Source: Biomphalaria glabrata
Taxonomy: Eukaryota; Mollusca; Gastropoda; Planorbidae
Reading direction: 5' to 3'
DNA length: 64,000 nt
Assembly (NCBI RefSeq): GCF_947242115.1
Contig: NC_074726.1
Coordinates: 13,577,970 to 13,641,969, forward strand
Shown here: one piece after another, positions 1-12,206 of the stretch
Layout of the letters: each line of letters begins with the position of its first letter
Numbering within the stretch: the stretch's first letter is position 1
Notes under the pieces: model-generated
The model's database searches: none
What the model was told of the DNA's origin: nothing
What the model saw: the letters and a program-made list of their open reading frames with translations, nothing else
Made by a program: the position numbers and the translations under genes

Positions 1-3000
1 TGGTAACATGTTTGTTTCAAAGCTTCTATCAACTCACTCTGTCTGGTAACATGTTTGTTTCAAAGCTTCTATCAACTCACTCTGTCTGGTAACATGTTTG
101 TTTCAAAGCTTCTATCAACTCACTCTGTCTGGTAACATTTTTGTTTTAAAGCTTCTATCAACTCACTCTGTCTGGTAACATGTTTGTTTCAAAGCTTCTA
201 TCAACTCACTCTGTCTGGTAACATGTTTGTTTCAAAGCTTCTATCAACTCACTCTGTCTGGTAACATGTTTGTTTCAAAGCTTCTATCAACTCACTCTGT
301 CTGGTAACATGTTTGTTTCAAAGCTTCTATCAACTCACTCTGTCTGGTAACATTTTTGTTTCAAAGCTTCTATCAACTCACTCTGTCTGGTAACATGTTT
401 GTTTCAAAGCTTCTATCAACTCACTCTGTCTGGTAACATGTTTGTTTCAAAGCTTCTATCAACTCACTCTGTCTGGTAACATGTTTGTTTCAAAGCTTCT
501 ATCAACTCACTCTGTCTGGTAACATGTTTGTTTCAAAGCTTCTATCAACTCACTCTGTCTGGTAACATGTTTGTTTCAAAGCTTCTATCAACTCACTCTG
601 TCTGGTAACATGTTTGTTTCAAAGCTTCTATCAACTCACTCTGTCTGGTAACATGTTTGTTTCAAAGCTTCTATCAACTCACTCTGTCTGGTAACATTTT
701 TGTTTCAAAGCTTCTATCAACTCACTCTGTCTGGTAACATGTTTGTTTCAAAGCTTCTATCAACTCACTCTGTCTGGTAACATGTTTGTTTCAAAGCTTC
801 TATCAACTCACTCTGTCTGGTAACATTTTTGTTTCAAAGCTTCTATCAACTCACTCTGTCTGGTAACATGTTTGTTTCAAAGCTTCTATCAACTCACTCT
901 GTCTGGTAACATTTTTGTTTCAAAGCTTCTATCAACTCACTCTGTCTGGTAACATTTTTGTTTCAAAGCTTCTATCAACTCACTCTGTCTGGTAACATGT
1001 TTGTTTCAAAGCTTCTATCAACTCACTCTGTCTGGTAACATGTTTGTTTCAAAACTTCTATCAACTCACTCTGTCTGGTAACATTTTTGTTTCAAAGCTT
1101 CTATCAACTCACTCTGTCTGGTAACATGTTTGTTTCAAAGCTTCTATCAACTCACTCTGTCTGGTAACATGTTTGTTTCAAAGCTTCTATCAACTCACTC
1201 TGTCTGGTAATATGTTTGTTTCAAAGCTTCTATCAACTCACTCTGTCTGGTAACATTTTTGTTTCAAAGCTTCTATCAACTCACTCTGTCTGGTAACATG
1301 TTTGTTTCAAAGCTTCTATCAACTCACTCTGTCTGGTAACATGTTTGTTTCAAAGCTTCTATCAACTCACTCTGTCTGGTAACATGTTTGTTTCAAAGCT
1401 TCTATCAACTCACTCTGTCTGGTAACATGTTTGTTTCAAAGCTTCTATCAACTCACTCTGTCTGGTAACATGTTTGTTTCAAAGCTTCTATCAACTCACT
1501 CTGTCTGGTAACATGTTTGTTTCAAAGCTTCTATCAACTCACTCTGTCTGGTAACATGTTTGTTTCAAAGCTTCTATCAACTCACTCTGTCTGGTAACAT
1601 GTTTGTTTCAAAGCTTCTATCAACTCACTCTGTCTGGTAACATTTTTGTTTCAAAGCTTCTATCAACTCACTCTGTCTGGTAACATGTTTGTTTCAAAGC
1701 TTCTATCAACTCACTCTGTCTGGTAACATTTTTGTTTCAAAGCTTCTATCAACTCACTCTGTCTGGTAACATGTTTGTTTCAAAGCTTCTATCAACTCAC
1801 TCTGTCTGGTAACATTTTTGTTTCAAAGCTTCTATCAACTCACTCTGTCTGGTAACATGTTTGTTTCAAAGCTTCTATCAACTCACTCTGTCTGGTAACA
1901 TTTTTGTTTCAAAGCTTCTATCAACTCACTCTGTCTGGTAACATGTTTGTTTCAAAGCTTCTATCAACTCACTCTGTCTGGTAACATGTTTGTTTCAAAG
2001 CTTCTATCAACTCACTCTGTCTGGTAACATTTTTGTTTCAAAGCTTCTATCAACTCACTCTGTCTGGTAACATGTTTGTTTCAAAGCTTCTATCAACTCA
2101 CTCTGTCTGGTAACATTTTTGTTTCAAAGCTTCTATCAACTCACTCTGTCTGGTAACATGTTTGTTTCAAAGCTTCTATCAACTCACTCTGTCTGGTAAC
2201 ATTTTTGTTTCAAAGCTTCTATCAACTCACTCTGTCTGGTAACATGTTTGTTTCAAAGCTTCTATCAACTCACTCTGTCTGGTAACATGTTTGTTTCAAA
2301 GCTTCTATCAACTCACTCTGTCTGGTAACATTTTTGTTTCAAAGCTTCTATCAACTCACTCTGTCTGGTAACATTTTTGTTTCAAAGCTTCTATCAACTC
2401 ACTCTGTCTGGTAACATGTTTGTTTCAAAGCTTCTATCAACTCACTCTGTCTGGTAACATGTTTGTTTCAAAGCTTCTATCAACTCACTCTGTCTGGTAA
2501 CATGTTTGTTTCAAAGCTTCTATCAACTCACTCTGTCTGGTAACATGTTTGTTTCAAAGCTTCTATCAACTCACTCTGTCTGGTAACATGTTTGTTTCAA
2601 AGCTTCTATCAACTCACTCTGTCTGGTAACATGTTTGTTTCAAAGCTTCTATCAACTCACTCTGTCTGGTAACATTTTTGTTTCAAAGCTTCTATCAACT
2701 CACTCTGTCTGGTAACATGTTTGTTTCAAAGCTTCTATCATCTCACTCTGTCTGGTAACATGTTTGTTTCAAAGCTTCTATCAACTCACTCTGTCTGGTA
2801 ACATTTTTGTTTCAAAGCTTCTATCAACTCACTCTGTCTGGTAACATGTTTGTTTCAAAGCTTCTATCAACTCACTCTGTCTGGTAACATTTTTGTTTCA
2901 AAGCTTCTATCAACCTACTCTGTCTGGTAACATTTTTGTTTCAAAGCTTCTATCAACTCACTCTGTCTGGTAACATGTTTGTTTCAAAGCTTCTATCAAC

Positions 3001-4186
3001 TCACTCTGTCTGGTAACATGTTTGTTTCAAAGCTTCTATCAACTCACTCTGTCTGGTAACATTTTTGTTTCAAAGCTTCTATCAACTCACTCTGTCTGGT
3101 AACATGTTTGTTTCAAAGCTTCTATCAACTCACTCTGTCTGGTAACATGTTTGTTTCAAAGCTTCTATCAACTCACTCTGTCTGGTAACATTTTTGTTTC
3201 AAAGCTTCTATCAACTCACTCTGTCTGGTAACATGTTTGTTTCAAAGCTTCTATCAACTCACTCTGTCTGGTAACATGTTTGTTTCAAAGCTTCTATCAA
3301 CTCACTCTGTCTGGTAACATGTTTGTTTCAAAGCTTCTATCAACTCACTCTGTCTGGTAACATTTTTGTTTCAAAGCTTCTATCAACTCACTCTGTCTGG
3401 TAACATGTTTGTTTCAAAGCTTCTATCAACTCACTCTGTCTGGTAACATTTTTGTTTCAAAGCTTCTATCAACTCACTCTGTCTGGTAACATGTTTGTTT
3501 CAAAGCTTCTATCAACTCACTCTGTCTGGTAACATGTTTGTTTCAAAGCTTCTATCAACTCACTCTGTCTGGTAACATGTTTGTTTCAAAGCTTCTATCA
3601 ACTCACTCTGTCTGGTAACATGTTTGTTTCAAAGCTTCTATCAACTCACTCTGTCTGGTAACATGTTTGTTTCAAAGCTTCTATCAACTCACTCTGTCTG
3701 GTAACATTTTTGTTTCAAAGCTTCTATCAACTCACTCTGTCTGGTAACATGTTTGTTTCAAAGCTTCTATCAACTCACTCTGTCTGGTAACATTTTTGTT
3801 TCAAAGCTTCTATCAACTCACTCTGTCTGGTAACATGTTTGTTTCAAAGCTTCTATCAACTCACTCTGTCTGGTAACATTTTTGTTTCAAAGCTTCTATC
3901 AACTCACTCTGTCTGGTAACATGTTTGTTTCAAAGCTTCTATCAACTCACTCTGTCTGGTAACATTTTTGTTTCAAAGCTTCTATCAACTCACTCTGTCT
4001 GGTAACATGTTTGTTTCAAAGCTTCTATCAACTCACTCTGTCTGGTAACATGTTTGTTTCAAAGCTTCTATCAACTCACTCTGTCTGGTAACATGTTTGT
4101 TTCAAAGCTTCTATCAACTCACTCTGTCTGGTAACATTTTTGTTTCAAAGCTTCTATCAACTCACTCTGTCTGGTAACATGTTTGT
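1..4186. repeat. 97-copy 43-bp satellite array
   Basis: A perfectly phased tandem array: the unit starting TGGTAACATG recurs every 43 bp from position 1 to 4172 (97 full units, no indels), plus a partial 98th unit to 4186. Each unit has a HindIII-like AAGCTT. Most variation is one G/T site (ACATGTTTG versus ACATTTTTG), with rare private changes near 133, 1052, 1210, 2740 and 2913. The period is not a multiple of 3 and stops recur, so it is not coding. The left window edge cuts the array, so its true length is unknown. Read on the minus strand, the unit contains CCAGACAGAGTGAGTTGATA and AAGCTTTG, the end sequence of the transposon copy that follows directly at 4187. Confidence 0.97.
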
Positions 4187-4640
4187 ACATGTTATTTCTC
4201 CCTCACCGATTCTCAGATAAAGTTGAAACTTTGTACAATTATTCATTGGCAGAGACAAGACGTGAATAAAAACAAATTAACCATTTAATTACTGGTACAT
4301 AATTATTTTGTGTGATACCAGCAAGTGAAATTAATCCTTCAGTATTTACCCATACGGCAAAATATGTAGGGTTTAGTTCCCTAAGATAATTGCTCCCTTT
4401 ATTTCTCCCACACATCTCGGATCAAGTTAAAACTTTAAACAATTAATTCATTTTACCTAACCAAACATAACCAATTAGTCAATAACTTATTTGTAATTAA
4501 TTATTTTGTTTAATATCGAAAAGGGAAAACGCTTCTACATTATTCAGATATAGATGTAAGTGCGGAGTAATTCCCCTTAGATAAGTTTTTCAAAAGGACT
4601 TTTATATTTTGCTTGTTTTCAGTTATTTATTTAAAATTCT
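4187..4640 (-). mobile_element. Dispersed snail transposon copy (family T), body next to the satellite
   Basis: On the minus strand this reads through a block like TTTCAACTTGATCCGAGA and then GGGAGAAATAACATGT, running straight into the satellite. Related copies are at 7283-7690, 22475-23064, 23768-24590 and 53104-53512, with fragments at 30395-30556 and 63845-63915. Several copies end in AAAGCTTATAT and its inverse, suggesting a MITE-like element with short inverted ends. No coding capacity was seen and the superfamily is not assigned. Confidence 0.6.
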
Positions 4641-4854
4641 CTTTCATTACACAAGAAACATTTTTTAAATTCTAAACTATAACACTTCCATTTTATTGTA
4701 CGTTCTCCAACTGTAATGTTCAAACATTAATTGATGTAAAGTAATGTAGAACGACTTATCCCTAGTTGTAAACTGTGAGTGTGGTACAAACATCAGCTGA
4801 GCAATTTTTATGGGAACAAAAATTGTTCAATACATTTTTATTTATGCCATTTAG

Positions 4855-7800
4855 GAGAAACGACGGGAACGCGAGAGATAACAGTCCAGCTCCTTATACA
4901 GTCGCCGCAATATCAGGTCTACCGGCCACAAGGCCATCTTATGACTTAACCGGGAACATGACATCAGAATACCAGTACAGCGGGATAAGGTAAATTACGA
5001 CTTAACTTGGTCGTCAGAGATTTTCACGACAAACTAAACAATGTCAAGGGCGCTCAATGAACTTCAAAAATGACCAACTAAATAAAACCTAGAAACAGAA
5101 GAGCTTAAAAACTTGGGATTCTGCAGTGGTGCACAAAGATTATCATGAAACTTTTAAAAAACACAGCCTTTAGTTTGTACACCGGATACGCCAAAAAGCT
5201 TTGCTATTTATAGGTTTGCAGCCATGTATGAAAATCTCCAATATCTAGATCTGGGGTTGGGGAAGGAGAAAAGCTTGTGAAATGACAAAAAGTAGCTTGA
5301 AATTTTGTTGAATTCTTTCTGATACATCTTTTTGTAAAAATGTTTCACTGACTGATTGATTGTTTTAAACAAAAAAAAAAAATTAACACGTAGCACTTCT
5401 AATAGCGTGAAGTTCGTATTCACATTTCTCTTTGCGATGTCTTTAAATATTTTTACAAGCCTATATCAACAAACTCCGGTAAAAGGTGTGTAGATGTAAT
5501 GTTATTACTGCCCATGGGCGTAGCCAGGATTTTTTTTCGGGGAGGGTTTTTGGGGGGGGGATTTCAAATCCCCCCCCCCCCCCGCAAAAAAAAATATGTG
5601 TGTGTGTGTGTGTGTATATAATTAATCTTTATTACATTCTGACCCTTTCGGAAGACGTTTATTGTTTATTGTAGACTCCCCGCCGTTGCTAGCAAGGGGG
5701 TCTGGGGGAGTTCGCAGCGCTCCCCCAGCGCGGGGCGAAGCCCCGCCGCCGAACACTATTTCTGGTATTGAAAGCCAACAAAATGCATATTCTGAGGTAT
5801 CTACAGTGAATTATCTTGCTATTAAAAAGTATTATTTCAAAAACCTAATGTGCTATTCTTACTGACTTAGACCCTCTCGCGCCGTTCGACGCATTTTCCG
5901 GCAAGCTGTTTACGCAACTCTTATTTTGCGTAATTCATTTTGTCGGAAAACATGTCCCGCAAAACCTCATGCGACGCTCTGTCACAACCTTACTAAGGAT
6001 TCGACTCTCAGTTCGGCATATGATTTCTTTGATTTAGACCCGATCTCTATGACTGACTCCTAAAATCTGTCTTAGCCATCTTTGTTGAGACACATTTAAT
6101 GATTTTCAATTTCGGCAGAAGACTATTCACACTTAATTAATGGAGCCCAAGCCACTGGTAGAAATTTGTAACCTTTCTTGACTACGCTCTAGGAATTACA
6201 TGCCTGTATTTCTCTTAGATTTTATATGGAAAAGGAAAGTTTTTTCGTGAAATCATCTGTTGAGGGGTTTTAAACTAAAAAATCTCTGAGTTTTTTTTTT
6301 TGTTTTGTTTTTAATTCAAAACCCCATTTAGCTACGATCAAAGAATTTGGTGACTGTAGTTTGCTTTAAAATAATATTGAAGAGAGAGGTTTTCAACTCT
6401 AAACGCTCTGTAGGGGAATTTTAAACTCAAAACCATCTGGAGGGGTTTTAAACTTTAAAGAAAAAGCCATCTGGAGGAGGGGGATTTAAACTCAAAACCC
6501 CTTTGGCTACGCTCATAGATTTTATAGTGTGTAATTTGCTTTTTTTTTTATATTGAAGAGGTACTTTTTAGCTTCAAACCCCAACTGGAAGGGGGAGGGG
6601 GGTTAAACTCAAAACCCCTTTGGCTACGCTCATAGAATTTTGAGTGTGTAATTTGCTTTTTTTTATATTGAAGATGGGGTTGTCGTAAATTTTGGATGGG
6701 GTTTTAAAATCAAAATCTTCCTCAACTGTGCTGTTGGAATTTGGGGATTGTTGTTTGCATTTTTTTGTGTTTTGTTTTATAGAAGAGGGGGATTTAACTG
6801 CAAAAACCTCTGGTAGGGGCTTTAAAATTCAAAACCCCCTGTAGGGGGTTTTAAACTCAAAGCCCCATGGTAGAGGGATTTGTATCTCAAAACCCCCTGA
6901 TAGGGGTTTTTAAAATCTCAAAACCCCCTGGTAGGGGGATTTAAACTCAAAACCCCCTGTAGGGGGTTTGAAACTCAAAGCCCCCTGGTAGAGGGATTTG
7001 TATCTCAAAACCCCCTGATAGGGGTTTTTAAAATCTCAAAACCCCCTGGTAGGGGGATTTAAACTCAAAACCCCCTGGTAGAGGGTTTTTAACTCAAAAC
7101 TGCCTCGGCTGTGCTGTGGTAAGTGATGATTTAGTATTAAAATCTCACCTAAAATAAACAAAATGAAAGCAAAAATCAGTCACTTAATTCCGTCCCTCCC
7201 CCCTGCGGGGGGGGGGGGGGATTTCATTTCGGGGGGGGGGGGGTTTGAACCCCAAGAACCCCCCCCCCTGGCTACGCCCATGTTACTGCCAGACCCATTC
7301 TCGGATCAAACTGAAACTTTGCACAATTATTCATTGACATACACAAGGCATGAATAAAAAAGTTACCAATTAGACAATTAATTACTGGTAATTCATTGTT
7401 TTGTTTAATAGCAACAAGAGAAACTAAAACTTCAGTATTCACAAATATGTGTTGGGTTTAGTCCCCTTATATAGATGTAAACGCTATTTCTCCCTCACGC
7501 AATCTCCGATCAAGTTAATACTTTAAACAATTATTTATTGTACCTAACAAAACAAGAATCAACAAACAGAAGTACTCATTCAGTCAATTAATTATTTTGT
7601 TTGATATTGACTACGGGAAATAGTTTTAAGGACTGAGCTTTGTTGTTGTTTTTTTTTAAGGGATTTTTTTATATTTTGCTTTTTTCTTGCTATCTATTGG
7701 TGATTCACACGCTAAACGTTTATCCCAGAATGCTCTTTGTTTACACTTGATTTTAAAGATCACTCTCTTATTCCTGCGGATAGTCACCCCACGAAACAAA

Positions 7801-10800
7801 ACAAGAGGGGAGGGGGAACAAGTATTCACCGGTCACTACGGGTCCTGGTCGTGCGGTTTGCGCGCTGGACTGTCGTTTGGATTTATCAAACACTGCCCGC
7901 TTCCATCCCCGTTTGTCCTTCAACTCTGAAGGATCATATGAAACATGTAAACATTTTACAAACACTGAATAGCAGCGCCAGACTTAACCATTGTGACCAA
8001 GAAGTCATGGAAAGAGAACAAGTAATCTACTATGTCACTAAATAGCAGGGCCGGACTTAACTATTGTGGGGCCCTATGCGTAACGTATTTCGCGAGACCA
8101 AGTTTGGTTAGGGAAGCAGTTAATAAATGAAATTTAAGAGTTTGTATTAAAAAATAAATTCGTCTATGCATTTTATTTATTCTTTTCTACTTACAGAACT
8201 ACTTTATGAGCCTTGCGTGTTGCAAAGTCATACAGTATATCATAATAATTCTGTTTCCTACATAGATCACGCTCAATAGCAAGAATTACCAAATGTTTTA
8301 ATCTATCTTGTTGACCTCAAGTAATTCTTCATTAGTTTGAGGCGCGAGAAGCTTCTTTCACCAGATTACACAATTACGGCTTATGCATAATGCCGTTTTT
8401 TCTTATCTCGCGTAGGATTGGCGTTTTCCATATTGAATGAATGACAATGACAATTTTTATCTATGTATTTCAGGAGATTTGTATGTGTTTTCTAAAGATT
8501 TTAAGAATTTCCGGATATTTTCAGGACTTTTTGGTATATTTTGCAATTTCAGGGATTATACAATGGTTTAACTGCGATCACCTAAGGCCGGCTCTGCAAA
8601 ATAGCGGCGTATGCTACGCCGCCGGTCGACTAGTATATACATAATTCTCTTCATGGCTCAACAGTTTAGACATCAAGAAGTAATGGAAAGATCACTCTTT
8701 TATTTCTGCAAGTCGAAACTTTAGCGGCGAAAAAAAAGGCGGGGGGGGGGGGCGGGCGAGAGCAAGTAATCTACTCTGTATTCACCCGTCACTAAATAGC
8801 AGGGCTGGAATAACCATTGTGGGGTCATATGCGAAACGGATTTCGCAGGCCCAGTTTGGGTAAGGATACGGATAATAAGTGAAAATTTAGAGTTTGTATT
8901 ATAAAATAAATTCTTCTTTGCATTTTATTCATTTCTTACTATGCACAGATTGCTTTACGAGCCTTGCGTGTAGCGAAGTCATACAGTATATCATAATAAT
9001 GTTATTTCCTACATAGATCACGCTCAGTAGCAAAAATTACCGAATGTCTATATCTATCTTCGAGAATTGTTGACCTCAAGTAAATCTTCATTAGTTTGAG
9101 GCGCGAGAAGTTTCTTTCACCAGATTCCACAATTACGAGTATAGCATAATGCCGTGTTTTTTTTTTTTTTTGTCGCGCGTAGGGTTAGCGTTTTACATAT
9201 TAAATTTGGTCTATATATTTCAGTAGATTTTTATGAGTTTTCAAAAGATTTTAATAATTTCCGGAGATTTCCAGGACTTTTTCCTATGTTTTTGCAAGTT
9301 CGGGAGATTTCCACGAGCTCCTGGTAAATCAGGAGACCGCGGGAAATCTGTTATAAGTTATAAAATAGTTTAATTTAATAATTTACACCTAGAATTAGCG
9401 CGGGTCCTATGAAAGTGCGGGGCCCACTGCGGTCGCATAGGTTGCAGTGGCCTTAGGTCGGCCCTGCAAAATAGCGGCGTTTGCTACGCCGTGGGTCTAC
9501 TAGTTCTATATTACTTACGACCTAATTCGAATCAAGCATGGATATGACGTGACTGTTCGTTTTTGGTGATTGAAGTCCATTGACGCCATATTGACATATG
9601 GTTGCTGCCAACTAAAAAATGAAATTGCTTTGCGCTACAAAGGATATTTCTAAGAGCTTAGAAATGTAAGTCTGCAGTGCTAAAAAATGCACATAAATTT
9701 CCATGTCTTATAAAAATACTTCACTTATCAATATTTCTGTATTCTGTACACCGGTTACACCTAATAGCTTGCTATTTAAAAATTGGCCTCCATGTATGAA
9801 AATCTTCAATGTATACCAAATACTTTGGTTTCAGAAGTCCAGGAAATAATGGAGACATGAGAAGACAGAGCAGAGTTCGTGTAGCAGATGACATTGAAAA
9901 TGTAAGAAACGTGTGCGTGTGTTTGTATGTAGCTGGATATATTTATACACAGCTGTGTATATGTGTACATTGAGTTATGATGATATTGTAAGACAGCAAA
10001 CTTGGCAATACATTAGAACCGGAACATTTCAAAACTTAGTTGTTATTTTTTATAGGTAACAGATACCTAGAAGATATATGGAAAACTCAAGCTCAAAAGT
10101 CATCCCATTGGAACCTTTCTCTTTGAAATAATAAAAAATAACAATAACAAAAAATCCAGTTTGTCTGTGTGTGTGTGTTGAAATAATGTATATTTTAGTA
10201 GGAAAATCCACAAGTTACTTCCATTTATAATTTAGCCTACTGTTTTAAACTAAATATTGACAGACTCCAGATTATAACAGAAGAGATAGCCGAGCAGCCA
10301 GAGATTCTATTGATGGTGTTAACTTTAGAAAGGTCAGTCTATGTTAACTTTAGAAAGGTCAGTCTATGTTAACTTTAGAAAGGTCAGTCTATGTTAACTT
10401 TAGAAAGGTCAGTCTATGTTAACTTTAGAAAGGTCAGTCTATGTTAACTTTAGAAAGGTCAGTCTATGTTAACTTTAGAAAGGTCAGTCTATGTTAACTT
10501 TAGAAAGGTCAGTCTAATACTCGGAGATACAGAAGCTCAATTCTTTTTTTCAATACAAAATTATCTTTATTTGATTGAGTGCTAGGAAGTGATACGCATC
10601 CTTTACGAAGGAAAGTACAAAACTTGTACATCAAAACAAAACAAATTTACAAGCTGGTGGATGATACAAGTTTTGAGTGCTAGGGAAAATGTCAAAAAGC
10701 CCGCGGTGTATGAGTGCGCACCAGGCGCCCTAACAAAACCTTCCACTGGTAGAAACCTAACAAACTATGATGTTAGGGTTAGGACTTCCTTTAAAGCCTT

Positions 10801-12167
10801 GGCTCGTTTGCCCGGACTCTTGACATTCTAATGAAGCAAAATGTAACAAATTAATACATGATGAGTAAGTAATATTTCATATTTAATGCAAGAACAAAAT
10901 TAGGACATTCATTTGGGGGTGCCCTTAAGTTGGGGCTCGGGGGGGGACTTTCAAATTTGAACCCCTCCACCAATCCTAGCTAACACTGTTTTTCATGCAT
11001 GCCCATGACTTTCCCAGGTCTAAAAGGCCTAATTCATCTTGACTTGCTCGGAAGCAAAGGTTACACGTATAACACGACTTTTAAAAGGCAGCGTTAATGT
11101 TTACAAGTCCACATTCAAATACAGTTTGTTACCAATTATAAATGAAGTATGGAATGTTAAGACAATGCTGCTAATGTTAATTCTTACACTGCGGATGTTT
11201 CAAGTCACTTTCATTTGTATCAACAGAATTCAAATTTCAACATTCTACCACAACGACGTCGATCGTCTGCTACGGCAGACATGAGAAGCAATGTCACCTC
11301 GGTTTGTACAGAGAAGAAAGAGAATTATACGAATAAAAAGAATAAAATATTTCTAAAAAATATATATCTTTTAATTATACTTTTGATGTTTAAGGGATGT
11401 TTTTCCTTTCCCAGAATCCTTTGTTTGGTATACCGGAAAATCGATATCGCAGAAAGTCGTCAGTATTCTCAGAAATAGAAGACAATTATTCTAAGGTAGG
11501 CATGTGAACAAATGTAAAACATAAACTAGTAGATCTACGTCGATCAAGGCTGGTAGGGTGAAAGGTGAAAGTGGGGCCAAATGTGTATGATTGGCTGATG
11601 CGAGACATGCGCTGGAGTTATAAAATGCATTAACAGAGAGAACGGAATGCTAAATTGACCAACTTTTCTGATTCTTTTTATACTTAATGTACCATTCAGG
11701 CTCGAATTTTACTAAGTGGAGGCCCTGGGCTGGATAATTTAAGTTACCGAGGCCCCCATTACCAAATCGGTAAGAAATGCACTTAATACTACAATTACGT
11801 TTCAAATTTTTGAAGCAAGAGTTAAAGTAATTGTAAACTTACTTTTGGGGGTACTGTGGCCTAGTGGTTAATCTTGGCTTCCGAACCTTTGGTCCTTGGT
11901 TCGGATCTCGGTGAAGACTGGTATTTTGAATTTCGGGATTTTTTGGGCGCCCCTGAGTCCACCCAACTTTAATGGATACTCACCTTTAGTTGGTTATTGG
12001 TCGTTGTGCTTTTCACATGACACCCTGCTCTTAGCCGTTGACGAAAGAAACAGATGACCTTAGCAACATAGGCCCTATTAATTGCGATGGCAAGGTCTGA
12101 AAAGTGGAACTTTACTTACTAAACTTACTTTCATTTAATGTATTTTCATATATTTTATATGCATATG

Positions 12168-12206
<39 letters not shown>

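Noticed and set aside
1-4186. CRISPR-like regular repeat array
   Set aside because: Units are contiguous with no unique spacers, and the context is eukaryotic; it is a satellite.
4775-4854. Upstream extension of the exon at 4855 as a start codon region
   Set aside because: The frame opens with GTG, not ATG, and a good pyrimidine-AG acceptor ends at 4854; the exon is internal.
11865-11935. Functional tRNA gene
   Set aside because: A- and B-box-like motifs are present, but there is no cloverleaf and the sequence continues as a SINE with other copies in the window.
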